A stretch of DNA of 64,000 nt, taken from assembly GCA_947579665.1 (NCBI GenBank), contig OX388350.1:1736001-1800000 (forward strand), written 5' to 3'. This DNA is from Sympetrum striolatum. Lineage: Eukaryota > Arthropoda > Insecta > Odonata > Libellulidae. This document shows positions 48,193 through 59,508 of this stretch, piece after piece (positions within the stretch are counted from its first letter, which is position 1; each line of letters begins with the position of its first letter). The translations under genes were made by a program, and so were the position numbers. Below the pieces are notes generated by a model that was not told the origin of the DNA, ran no database searches, and saw only the letters and a list, made by a program, of their open reading frames with translations.

Positions 48193-50883
48193 TCAGCCTT
48201 TAAATCGGAGTTTAAAACGAAGCACTAGATATGCTATTAACCTTAACAAAATGAAGAAAGCACCAAGGGCCACTACATCCAGCCAATATTCTGCATTGGC
48301 CATGTCCAGCTCTTCCAAGAATCTAGTTGGAGACTTAAAATGACAGTACACTTCAGAACATTTCAACGTGGCTCTATCATAGCCATAAATGGCCAACATG
48401 GAACCCTCGAAACCATAATGTATGTATGAGAGATATGAAAGCCACTGTAAATAGCTTGGTATTGTGTTGAAGTTGACAAAATATCCAGAAAACAACAGGA
48501 TTGGCACTGACGTTACTGGTCCAAGAAACACTCCATTCTAGAAGGATATAAAAAGTAAGTCTAATGAGTATTTATGTCCATATTAAAGTTTAACTTAATA
48601 TAAAATATTATTTATGACATACATGAATTTCATCAGTTTCATTTCAATACTTCATCATCTTAAATTCACGGAGATATTTCAAGAATTGAAAATTTTTATT
48701 TTAAATGCTAATTACTAAAATGTAAACTTTAAGAAGAGAACATATAACTACAATTCAGCAGCAAATGTATAAAATAAAATAATTTTTCCATGAGATATTA
48801 AAATATAGTTTTCAGAGAATTGACTATGAGGGAATGGTTCACAATAAATGCTTTTATGAAACAAAGCTAAAATTTATGTATAATCATTTGAAAAATTCAC
48901 TACTATAACATTCAATTTATTACCAAAAACATGCAATAGCACAGTAAAAATCATTACTATTTTAGTTATGTTAGCATTTATGCAACAGAGAGTAATAAAA
49001 TTACCTTGGCATGTAATATGCTTAACTTTTTATTGAAAACTGACTCATAATCCATAGGATCTCAACAAGCAAGCAAGCTAGGCTAACACTGGCAGTAAAT
49101 TTGAAAAAATTGGCCTAATAATAATAGAGTATCATCTCATAATATTTAATCACAAAAAAAGCTATCCAGAAATAAGCACCTGTTCTTTTTACTATCAAAA
49201 TAACCACATCTAAAGGAAAGAAAACTTTGCTTAACTAGTCTAATCATACTGGCCAAATTATCATGGAAAAATATGACATTTACTTGAAGAAATGAATACT
49301 ATTTTATCTCTAACAGCCTTAATTAATGCTACAGGCAGACAGCATAAACTGCCATTGTTAGCACAAGCCAAAAAAATATTCCCAAGAGATAATTCTTGAT
49401 AAGAACCATGATAGAGACGTATTTTCATAGACATACAAAACACAGATTAGTGAAATTTTCAGAGAAGATTTAAACATCATATATTTGCAACAATCCTCAT
49501 CCAAATCATATTACATTGTGATTATGCATGATTTGGTCTCCTTACCATGCAGTCAATAGCTCAAGCAAACAAATTAATATTTACTACATAGCACTGAACA
49601 GATTTAAAGGATGTTTCATAAAATACAGGAAAACCTTATATCATCACTGAGATTTTAAAAACCACATTCTTTCATCAGAGGACTTTCTTACCTCAGCAGT
49701 TAGAGCAGCTCCAATAAGAAGCACTAAACTTTGTGCTACTAATGATGTCATTATAAACATCACCAAAAACATAAGAAATCTTGTAGTCTCTAAAGGTTGT
49801 GACGTCATGAAATATACAATAATGACGTAAATAATTGAAAAGGTGATCTGAAATAGAAACACAGCGTTAAATTAATGCAGTTCACATGGCATGAATAACT
49901 TTGCTTACTAACAGTTAAACTAACTATTTCAGTACATCCAGAATCATTCAAATTGTTTCATTACCTAGAATGGTAGGTCTGCAACAGTCTTAGCAAAGTA
50001 AAAGGACTTTAAAGAATACCAGTAATTTAAATACTCTCTAACAAAGACGGCCATCTCAAGTGGAACTGCAAAAATTTTAAATAGGAACACATTAAAAGTT
50101 ATAATTTTCTCTTTCTAATGTATTCACTTATTAACTAAAATGCCACAACATTGTTACTTACATGTTAAAATTGTAGGCATCATAGCAGTAAACATAAGGA
50201 ATAAGACACAGAAAAATATGCATCCTGAATTACTGAACACTTTAGATGCTTCATATCCTATACCATAATAGATTAGACCAATGAGAGTTCCAACTATTAG
50301 ATGTGACATCAATCGGAGGCGTGTCAGAGTCTGAAAATATGCCTTTATTAGTATCATACAAACAAATTCTAAACATTGAGCTGAATATTTAAAAATTGCA
50401 AATACTTACTTGATCTCTCATTATTGAAAGGAATGTTCTCTAAAGTAATATATAAAACTGACGAAATCCTGATGTAGGGAATCCATCCCTATGAGGAATG
50501 TTTATGCTATCATCTGAATCTAACAAAGATGTACAGTTTACTGGTAACACCGTCGTTGGTTTGCCATCCACACCATTTTGAGCTTTGGGGGCTAAATTAA
50601 AGTAAATCTTGGTCAAAAATATATTCATAACATTAATATGTTTATACTAATATATAGGATTTTCATTAGTAAAGTATTATTTCAGGGTTCAAGCTTTATG
50701 AGTTGGGAAAAATAAAACACAGATGCTCACTTGCCCTTTCTGCATCTTTCATAATATCATTAGATATGCAGGCCTTGGCTTTTGCAATAAGACTTGGATT
50801 CCAGTTGTAACATTTGCCATTATTCACAGCCATAACTAGCTTATGCACATACTCCCCATGTTCACCACAAGCAACCTCCATCA
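48193..50883 (-). pseudogene. ABCG half-transporter (ABCG1/ABCG4 type), membrane-domain exons, two in-frame TAG codons
   Basis: The product would be the C-terminal membrane half of an ABCG transporter, a family that dimerises and moves lipids such as sterols. Six exons read on the minus strand: 50,731-50,883 (VMEVACGEHGEYVHKLVMAV), 50,410-50,591 (SINIPHRDGFPTSGFRQFYILL), 50,162-50,330 (TLTRLRLMSHLIVGTLIGLIYYGIG), 49,965-50,065 ([20 protein letters not shown]), 49,692-49,847 ([21 protein letters not shown]) and 48,193-48,537 ([18 protein letters not shown] to a natural stop). All introns have GT-AG ends and phases agree (lengths 139, 79, 96, 117 and 1154 bp). Six hydrophobic helices are evident. 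Two codons are TAG: 50,440-50,442, after FYILL and before RTFLSIMRDQ, where the family commonly has a basic residue, and 49,965-49,967, after VADLPF, where it commonly has Gln. No nucleotide-binding-domain exon was found upstream. A recent pseudogene is the simplest reading; sequence error or an exceptional readthrough gene are alternatives. Confidence 0.8.
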
Positions 50884-51600
50884 CTGGAAAGTAATATGTA
50901 TTTGTAACCCTGTGATTAACCAGCCTTAAATTGCAAATTACTAAGAAAAAATCCAGGAAGTTGACAGATAGGATGAGAAACAAGGCAATACAATGCAACC
51001 AAAAGAGCTAAGAAAGAATAAAAGGCCATATAAGGGCCTCAAAAGAAGAGCAAATTAGTGGAAGCAATAAAGAGTTGATCTGAAAGAAGAAACTAAAATA
51101 TCTGTAAAGGCTGAATACTGATGAAGAAAAGTATTTCATGCAAACTTTCTGTTAAAGTATTATTACTCAAAGAATTCAGTTGAAAGACTGCCTTCTATTC
51201 CAATTTTCAAATAGAGTTTACCATTTTATAAATATCTAGCACACTGTTACTAGCTTTTACAGTTGTTATTAGTTTCCTTATACATATCAATAACATGAAT
51301 GGATTCAAAGAATCTTTTACAGCTGGATCATAATTAGCTTAAAATGAACTATCTCAGCATCAGATGTGTGATTCAACCACTTCCTACCATCTTGAGTTAC
51401 CATTATGATAGCATGCGTCTATGACTTTCTCTCAACTAATCCTTATTATAATTTCTGAGAGTAACAAAATAACTGGAGCTACAAATAAATCTTACATAGA
51501 GGACTCATCATAAGATATCAGCAAGAGTGAGCCTTAGTTCAATCTACACAGCAGTTTCAATAAATGGAGGTCTATCTTGGAAGAGTACTTAAAATATGTT
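50884..51600. other. Presumed intron or upstream DNA of the ABCG gene
   Basis: The minus-strand exon at 50,731-50,883 begins after a TTACTTTCCAG acceptor, so an intron should run rightwards from 50,884. I find no Walker A, signature or Walker B exon here or further right. Confidence 0.45.
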
Positions 51601-51602
51601 TA

Positions 51603-51800
51603 CAGTGGAACCTCGATCTATCGTTTTTCAAGGGGATGGATGAAAAAAACGATGAATGCGAGAAAACGAATTATCCGGGAAACTACTACTAGGGTGTCCT
51701 ATGAGCGGAAATTTACAGGTAATGTTAGTTCTCTTGGGTATTATATGGGGAAATTCTTCTAAAATTGGAAATTTTTAGCTTTATGTCCATAAATTGTGCA
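51603..51800 (+). mobile_element. Pogo/Tigger-like terminal inverted repeat, left end only
   Basis: CAGTGGAACCTCGATCTATC begins at 51,603 directly after a TA dinucleotide. This is the form of pogo/Tigger-group termini. The sequence then repeats related words (AAAAAACGATGAATGCGAG, AAACGAATTATCCGGG). The other end is not found before the B-box element starts at 51,801, which may have inserted into it. Confidence 0.6.
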
Positions 51801-52947
51801 TATCTATTATATATAGATGCTTCTCCGGATTCATTCATATATATATATAGATAGGATACTAATTCACAGGCTAAACCACAAGCGTGATTGAGTTGAAATT
51901 TTTACATTGAACTGGCCATAAAGTGTAACCAACCGAAAAATTGCGGTTGCGGAACCTCAGTGTCATGGGTTCGATTCCAGAGGGCCTCAAAGACCCGATT
52001 TTTCCCATTTGAATGCATTGCTTTGAATTTTGGGAATTTTAAAAAAATACTTCCAGGATAGGTAGAGAATTAAAACTCTAGGAGCCTTTATATATATTGA
52101 TTATGATTTGAAAACATAAATGACTTTTACAGAAAATATCCTGGGTTCGATGCTAGGACGATGCAAATATCTGCCCTTTAAAATACATGGGAGAGGTTTT
52201 TCATTATTTTTTTTTATGCACTTATTGAAATGATAGGAAGTTGGTGCTTGGCTGGAAGATGAACAGTAAGAATTGGTTTAAGAAAATAATTTTCATAAGA
52301 TCGTACTATTCTTGGGTTCGATGCCAGAGCACATCAACATTTTTCTCATAAGGAATATAAGGGAAAAGTAAGAAGCCGTTTGAGGTAGTTGCAGCCAATA
52401 TTTCTGCTTGAATTTTCACGCATAGTTAGAAATGGTGATCTTTTATTATGGTGCATAGTAAGTATCGCCAGAAAGACCCGGGTTCGAAGCCAGGCGGTAT
52501 ATATATCCCCCATTTAAAACACATGAAGGTAGCTTTCATTATTTATTGTGATGCACTTATTGAAATGATAGGAAGTTCTTGGTTAGATAGAAGATGTATA
52601 TTAAGACTCGGTTTAAGAAAAAAATTAGATAAGACCATGCTGTTCCTGGGTTCGATGCCAGACTACATTAAAGATTCTCACATAAGGATTATAAGGGACG
52701 TCGTTTGAGGCAGTTGCAGCTAATATTTCAGCTTAAAGTTTTACACATATTTAGCGATGGTTATCTTCTATGTGTGCATATTGATCACCAGGAAGACCCG
52801 GGTTCGATGCTAGACGATTAATTTGCAAAATATTTTAAGAATAATTTCAATCCTTTTTTTTTCTTTTGAGGACCGTCCCGATATGATACCAATATGAAAT
52901 TAGTGTTGTCGATCTGCTTGCAGTATGCAAGCTACATTTTACTCGTA
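51801..52947 (-). mobile_element. Solitary complete B-box element E21, defining both ends
   Basis: This copy stands alone in unrelated DNA. LE: TATCTATTATATATAGATGC then TTCTCCGGATTCATTC and a TA tract. Six motifs GGTTCGA start at 51,968, 52,144, 52,315, 52,481, 52,649 and 52,801 (spacing 176, 171, 166, 168, 152), A-type order. RE: hairpin GCTTGCA-GTA-TGCAAGC at 52,916-52,932, then TACATTTTACTCGTA to 52,947. Flanking sequence shows no obvious target duplication. Terminal hairpin, subterminal microsatellite, tandem core repeat and absence of coding capacity match the general plan of Helentron-associated (DINE-1/SGM/pearl-like) elements; that family call is inference. Confidence 0.8.
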
Positions 52948-54880
52948 CTAAACTTTACGGGTAATTCTCATCTAAGTTAATGATACCTGATTCATAAACT
53001 AAATAATTAATTAATAGAAGACAAATATTACTGCAATGGATGAGTAATTATTTTTTGATGGAGTACTTAGATTTTTCAGATCCAGGAACAATGTCAGCGT
53101 AATGAAAGCAGATGGCATTAGTTCAATGTGTTTTCCCTTTCATTCCCTCTGCTTTAGCTCTAATATTACCTTTCATTTTTTCCTATTTACTTATATTAGA
53201 ATACTTTCATTTTCTCCTTTTTGTTGGCAGTGTTCAAGTACATTAAATTTAAGATTCGCCCCAAGGTTGATTCTTCCTCAAATTTCAATTACTGCTATTC
53301 TTAAGATTCTTTCTACAGTTCAACCACTGGTTTGTACCATTTTCACCTTGGAGTCTTTTCCCATGTTCAAGGTCTTGTTTTCCTAAATATTATCCAACAT
53401 TGTAAACACCTTTGCTTTAGTTTGTTTGCTTTACTCTTTCATGAGTCTTAAGTGAAACTAGAGTGTGTTATTGGTCTTTAATACCACTCTTCGAAACAAA
53501 CGCAGCTGAATTTTTTAGCTTATTGGATATAGATGAATGCAGATAAATATACAAGGATGATACTTATGCTTGTTTATTAACAATATTCCTACCAACTGTT
53601 CACGTGCAGCTATAACCAATTTCTAAGTTAACCATGTTAATGAACAGAAACAATTAAGGAGATTTAGGTCGTTAATATGCCTTTAATGGGGTTATAATGG
53701 CTGCAAGGTAAGACATTGGCGATAATGATAATTAGGTATCTGTAGATATAGGTGTTCATCAGATTTCTTCTGCAATATCAATTGCTCATTTCTATGATCA
53801 ATTTTATTTGTCTTTGAAAGCACAATAAAAGAATTAATCAATTTATAAACCGCGGACTACCCAACAAACAAAATTAAACCAAGGTTCCTCAACTTTCTTT
53901 TCGCAAAGTATTGGAAAAAATTAATTATGAAGGATTCACAAGTTATGGAAATCTTGGTTGCTTATATATTCATGTATTTTTAAATCATCATCTTTCACTG
54001 GATATACCTGTTGCTCTAATTTTTTTCCTGAAACATGCTAGTTATTTATTTAATTAGATTTTAGATAATGATCTTCCTAAATTTTGTTCATTACATGTAC
54101 CATAATTGAGAGTATTTATAGTAATGATGGATTCTTTAAAACACACCATGATTATAGTTTATGGGTATATAAATGATATTGCGATATAACATACTGTTGT
54201 ACTTTGTGGGGAACTTTGCTTATGAGATAAAAGATTTAAGTACTGGAATTAACATGAATGTTTGTCATTGACTAAGTTTTGTTTTTGGTTAATAATACAC
54301 ATATTATTTTTCTCCAAGGACGGCGTCGGCAGACTGCATTGAGTGACTATGTTGGGGGATGGCATCAGGATGAATTTTATCTTTGAAAGAATAAAATAAA
54401 CACTTGCTCGTGAAATAAAATCCGTGACTTATGAAGTGAAGTTAATCAGCGAAGTGATCATCCTAATTTTATTATAAACAATTTAGTGAACAATATATTA
54501 AACAATTCAGTGAACCTTTATCTATTTCACTTTTTGAACAGTTTTTAAATTGTTATCTTACATGCGGCTCATGGTGATGCATATTCATCAAGTATTGTTT
54601 GAAATGTTACGTTTTTATCTATCTATTATATTCAGTTCTATCTAATCAGTGTTTATTCAATCTTTGTAGAAAATATTTGCATAATAATCGATGCATATTT
54701 TTATGAAGTATTTTATTTTTATATCATTCTATTTTTCTGATTTTTTTTTAACAATTTTAAAACATGCTGGTTTATGTTTTATGTCACTGTTTTGTATGTA
54801 ATTATTTCAGCATATATTTTGTACTTACACTTGTAAAATATCTGTGAACAAAAAATGGATCTCTGTAACAAGGAAGAGGG
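52948..54880. other. AT-rich non-coding DNA
   Basis: No gene or repeat family is recognised. A stretch near 54,318-54,415 is GC-richer and ends in AATAAAATAAACACTTG, which resembles a polyadenylation context, but I see no linked coding exon. Confidence 0.4.
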
Positions 54881-54889
54881 GGGCCAGCT

Positions 54890-56100
54890 CACCTTACCTA
54901 TCCCTGACATAAATAAATAAAAGTCAGTTCGTGGGACTTTGTAAGGAGGGATTGTTCGGGGAAACGTAGAGGGGAGAGCGTCTAGGGAGATAGCATCAGG
55001 GGGAGGGCGTGGGGACGGGGTCCTCGGGTCGTCCGCACCGAGAGAAACGAGGGGTGGTTGTCCACGTAAACGTAGAGAGGAAGAGGGCGTCTGGTGAGGG
55101 AGTTCACGGTAAGAAGTGCCTAGTAGTGGTGCATCTTGGTATGGAAATAGGGTTGTGGGCATCTCGGTATGGGTTGTCGTGTTCAGAGATGTCCTGGTAG
55201 GTGGCTTCGCAGTATGGGATGTCGTGGTAGGGTCTTTGGGGAAGAGGGCCTAGTTGTAGTTGGTGTCCTGGTTTGGGCGACACGGAAGGAGGTGTCTTGG
55301 GATAGGGCATCAGAGGATGCAGCGTTGTGATAGAGGAATCTGGTGAGGGAGGTAAGGGGTGAAAGGGGAGGAGATGTCACGGTAGGTTGAATCGGGTAGG
55401 GGGCGTTTTGGTAGGGGAAGTGCTGGGAGGGAGGTTTGCGGTAGGGTCCTCGCTCTAAGAGGTCATTGCTCTAGGTGGTGTCTCGATATTGGGTGGCACA
55501 GTAAAGAGCGTGCAGGGATAGGCTGTCTGTGTATGGGGCGTCATGGTAGAGGGCATCTGGTGAGGGGGGTCTCGGTAAGGGGTGCCTCGGGTGGGTTATG
55601 CGTCGCAGTAAACTGAGTAGGATTTTAGAGGAGAGTGCATTGAGCTAGAGGGGGTCTGATGTGGGTGATCGCCGTAAGGGGTGCTTGGTGAGGGGGCGTC
55701 GCGTAGGGGGCATCACGGTAGGATCTTGCGCAAAGAGGGCGTCTCGATATTGAAGGAACTGTTGGGGGCGTCCGGGCATAAGGCATCGGTGGATGGGGCG
55801 TCGCGGTAGAAGGTGTTGGGGTAGGGCAAGTCGTGGTGTGGGGCTTAGGGGGATAGGCCGTCCATAGAGAGCGCCTCTGGTGAAGGGGCATTGCTGTAGG
55901 GGACATCATCGTAGGGAGTGTCGTGGTATGCGACGTCGTAGTAGATGGCATTGCGGTAGGTGGTGTCACGATATGAGGCACCGCAGTAGGGGTTGTTGAG
56001 GGTTAGGACTTCGCAGGAGAGGGCATCGGGGGAGAGGGTGTTGTAAGAGAGGTGAGAGGGGGGATGGGAAATTTGGGGAGATGGTGTTGAGGGAGGGAGA
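54890..56100 (+). repeat. GT-rich degenerate minisatellite, about 1.2 kb
   Basis: The plus strand is very rich in G and T with few C or A. Words such as GGGGCGTC, GTCGTGGTAG, GCGGTAGG and GGGCATC recur at irregular intervals of roughly 15-20 bp. Both edges are sharp against AT-rich DNA. Runs of G recur often enough for G-quadruplex potential. The Pro/Thr-rich and Arg-rich frames on either strand are by-products of the repeat. Confidence 0.7.
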
Positions 56101-56265
56101 GTAACAATCTTTAATCAACGTCTACACATCATTCCCCGTGTATAGATACTTAACAGTTGCCGTATATCTTGTAGATACTATATGAGTCTTTGCAGATACA
56201 TTTCATATTGTATACCTGGAATAGCTAATATTAATTCGTGCATAGCTCTTGTAAATATTATTGCT

Positions 56266-57095
56266 ATCTATTATATATAGATGCTTCTCCAGATTCATTC
56301 ATGTATCCATATATATATACGAGTAAAATGTAGCTTGCATACTGCAAGCAGATAAACAATACTAATTTCATGTCGGCATCATATCGGGACGGCCCTCAAA
56401 AGAAAAAAAAAGGGTTTGAAAATATTCTTAAAATTCGCTGCAATTTAATCGTCTGGCCTCGAACCTAGGTCTTCCTGGTGAACCTACTATGCAGCACCAC
56501 AGAAAATCACCATCTCTTACTATGTGTGAAAATTCAAGCAGAAATATTGGCTCCAACTGCCTCAAGCGACGTCCTAATTTTCAATAATGTAAATGGCTCT
56601 CTGGATTCGAACCAAGAACGATCTAGGAAATCTAAAACATGATTTTAAAATGTATCTATGATTTCTATCTACATGCCGAATTTCAAGTTTCTGTATTTTT
56701 GGGAAAGGGTTCAAAATAATTATTGAAAATCGGATCAGTTACTGATTGTAGAGATGCCTGGTGTCGAACCCAGGAAACATTGGTAGCTGTGAATGCACAG
56801 TTTGATTTTTAAGGACTTGATCTTATCTTATCTTATCTTGCCTCGACCTAGCTTCGAACCCAGGATATTTTCCGTAAAACTCATTTAAGTTTTTGATAGA
56901 TCATGACCATATATATAGGCTCCTTGAGTTTTGATTCTCTACCTATCCGGAAAGTATTTTTTTTTTAATTCCCGAAAATCAAAGCAATGCATTTAAACGG
57001 GAAAAATCGGGAATTTGGGGCCCTCTGGAATCGAACCCATGACACTGAGGTTCAAAATCGCAATTTTTCTGGAGCTTACACGTTAGGAACAATAT
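56266..57095 (+). repeat. B-box element copy E22 (B-type, partial) with inverted LE at its RE
   Basis: An LE unit (CTATTATATATAGATGCTTC, then TCCAGATTCATTC) at about 56,267-56,302 lies next to an RE in the opposite sense (CGAGTAAAATGTAG, hairpin 56,333-56,349). B-box motifs start at 56,459, 56,607, 56,764, 56,854 and 57,031. The third to fourth spacing is only 90 bp: about 75-80 bp plus one monomer core are missing where TCTTATCTTATCTTATCTTG occurs at 56,821. The copy is cut near 57,090, where the gypsy fragment begins. Confidence 0.82.
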
Positions 57096-57105
57096 GTTGC
57101 GCGCG

Positions 57106-58004
57106 CATTGATTGCGCGCGTATCAACAAATCCCAGTTAACCCGAAAGACGTACCCAAAACGGCTATCACCACGCCGTTTGGGCTCTACGAATTCCCCTT
57201 TATGTGCTTTGGGTTGCGGAACGCCGCACAAAAGTTTCAACGTTTCATGAATGAAGTGCTCTGTGGACTTGAATTTTGTTTTGTGTATATAGACGATGTG
57301 TTAGTGGCTTCCTCTTCGGAGGAAGAACACGAAGCTCATTTAAAACTATTGTTTGAAAGATTTCGCGATTATGGTGTGCTTGTGAACACTTCGAAGTGTG
57401 TTTTCGGTCGCCCTGACGTGACGCTTTTAGGTTATAAAGTGTGTGCTAGCGGAATTTCGCCCACGTGTGAAAAAATAGACGCAATTCCATATTTTACTAA
57501 ACCTAAAACGGTGAAAGCCCTCAGGCGATTTTTAGGTATGGTCAATTTTTACAGAAGATTTATACCCGAGGCAGCTTCACTGCAGGCACCCTTGCATAAC
57601 CTTTTGAAAGGGGTGAAAGGGAACGCTCCCGTTAATTGGACCCCTGAAACGGAGAGTGCTTTCTCCGAGTGTAAATTGGCTAACGCTACTTCATTATCCC
57701 ATCCGGATCACTCTTTGCCGCTCGCTATTTTCGCGGATGCGTCTGATTTAACGATAGGAGCGGCATTGCAGCAGCATGTGAAAAGTGGTTGGCAACCTCT
57801 CGGTTTTTTTTACTAAGAAGTTCTCCCCCGCGGAAACAAATTACAGTCCGTACGACCGCGAACTTTTGGCTCTTTATCGAGCGGTGAAACATTTTCGGCA
57901 TATGGCAGAAGGGAGGTCATTCACGTTGTTCACCAACCATAAACTCCTTATTTACTCCTTTCATCAAAAGGTGAATAAGTCACCAGAAATCAGTCAAAGG
58001 CCAT
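57106..58004 (+). pseudogene. Ty3/gypsy LTR-retrotransposon pol fragment (RT and start of RNase H)
   Basis: The fragment covers the middle of pol. RT blocks are visible in order: AYQQIPVNPKDVPKTAI, TPFGLYEFPFMCFGLRNA, the catalytic FVYIDDVLVAS, HLKLLFERFRDYGV and LGYKV, then FLGMVNFYRRFIP. The RNase H start follows with FADASDLTIGAALQQ; in the next frame FSPAETNYSPYDRELLALYRAVKHFRHMAEG. The frame changes near 57,806 inside a run of eight T. There is no gag, protease, integrase, env or LTR, so it is a dead fragment. Its left border abuts the truncated B-box element E22 through GTTGCGCGCGC and TTGCGCGCG. Confidence 0.85.
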
Positions 58005-59105
58005 AGAAATTGAGAAGACACTTGCTTATCATATTTTGCAGCAATATTTAGATAGACCTCAGTTACTAAAAGATGTTATGATAATGATGATTAATGTTGT
58101 AGTGGCAAATTTTCCAGTGTGGGAACGCTAAATATAATTGTTAAATTATAAGGAATTTATATGATTTCCTACAATAGCCAAAAGCTTAGAATTAGAATGT
58201 ATCTGAGCTCGCTGAAAAACGCTGAGTCTTTTATACCAAATCAATATTTAGCAATAAATTGGCTATTTTTACTGTGGAAATACCAGTGTGGGAACGCCGT
58301 TCCCGCACCACTATATCACTGATGATGATGTCTCTGAAGTCTTAGTTCAATTATCCCGCCAATTAGTTGGGCCATGTTGGATTCCTTGGATTCGCATCAC
58401 GCAGGCAATTGTTAATCGGACATGGGCAGTGGAAAGAGTGGAAATCAGTCGCTTCATTGTACGTTTCTTATAGTCATTCCGTGGATTTAGAGACTTATTT
58501 ATTTAATTGTTGGAACTTAACGCTATGTTTTCCCCAATTTCGTCGAAGTATTTAACCATTATTGAGTAAACATGGTTCGTATAGTTGATTAATACGCCTA
58601 TAGATTTATTCTTTTCCATTTACAGTTACGGAGATCTGTCAGAAAAAATTCCCGTTTTTGAGTCCATGTATGAAAAATTCAATAAACTGGAATGGTGAAT
58701 GTTATGAAAGGATTGCTGGTCGAGTGGTAAGATTTTGGAATGTTATGTTTATTACTTCTTGAGTGTCGTTACTGAATCTGTTTGTCGTTTGTGAAGAATG
58801 ATTTTCATTTCATTGCGTTCTATTGACTCCTGTGCATTTTTTGTTTGAAGAGACCCGATGTCCTTCTTTCAGCGACCATGCAATGAAACAGTTCCTTCTT
58901 CACCTTGACGACACTGGCATTGGGCAGAAAATTCATAATTCAAGATCTGGATGAAACTCATCTGTTTATTTCTATAGATATAATTAGGGGTACTTCGTGC
59001 ACGAATAGACGATCTTATGTATCAAATCAGTTTTCCGCTTGCTGACAAAGGATACTAAACTAAGTTCATAATATATAAATACATATAAACTTCAAATCCA
59101 TAAAT
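58005..59105. other. Non-coding DNA upstream of ZNHIT1
   Basis: The words CCAGTGTGGGAACGC occur at about 58,121 and 58,282 in the same orientation, 161 bp apart. The second is followed by its own near reverse complement (GTGGGAACG-C-CGTTCCCGCAC), a possible terminal repeat of a small element. The last few hundred bases should contain the ZNHIT1 promoter and leader; no TATA box can be fixed. Confidence 0.4.
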
Positions 59106-59508
59106 ATGGCAGCCACAAGAGAGTCAGGAAGACTGAAGGATAGTGGTCAGAGAAGAATGTTGGATGAAGCAGCTCGAATGAGGAGAGCTAGGAAGGCTTT
59201 AGAATCCTTTGAGCATGATAACTTTCATGAAGATCCCCATGCTGATCTTGGTATGTTCGGATTGACAGATTTTGCTATGTTATTAAGATTGGAATATGAT
59301 TTCTCCAAGTAAAGGCTTAAGAAACTTAAATTTAGTAATTACTTTTCAACTTATTAATTACTCGGACACGGTTGATGTTATAATATTGTGGTTATTGAAA
59401 TTTTTATTTTACAGTCGTGAGCAAAAAGGTACCAAAGTTTCAAAAAACTCTTGATACCAGAAGTGGACGGAAAAAGAAAACTAGAAGCGTCGAATATTAT
59501 AAACAAAG
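59106..59508 (+). CDS. ZNHIT1: ZNHIT1 homologue, first two coding exons (partial gene)
   Basis: ZNHIT1 (p18Hamlet, yeast Vps71) is a nuclear subunit of the SRCAP/SWR1 chromatin remodeller that deposits histone H2A.Z. Exon 1 is 59,106-59,250 (ATG at 59,106; SGQRRMLDEAARMRRARKAL, then HDNFHEDPHADL) and matches the conserved GQRR-x-LD-x-AAR and NF-x-DDPHA blocks. The donor is G|GTATGT. Exon 2 is 59,415-59,508 after TTTTACAG: VPKFQKTLDTR, then RKKKTRSVEYYKQR, ending in an AG|GTAGGT donor. The phase is kept (G|TC, then AG|N). The C-terminal HIT zinc finger, with its Cys/His cluster, is not found in the remaining 4.5 kb, so its exon lies beyond the window or is lost. It is divergently placed relative to the ABCG gene. 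Confidence 0.83.

Noticed and set aside
54779..55981. Pro/Thr-rich minus-strand frames in the GT-rich block
   Set aside because: Composition follows the minisatellite; there are several overlapping frames and no start context or splice structure.
57106..58004. Intact gypsy or endogenous retrovirus
   Set aside because: Only RT and the start of RNase H are present, with a frame break; no LTR, gag, integrase or env was seen.
51000..59000. ABCG nucleotide-binding-domain exons on the minus strand
   Set aside because: I looked for Walker A, signature and Walker B type strings and found none.
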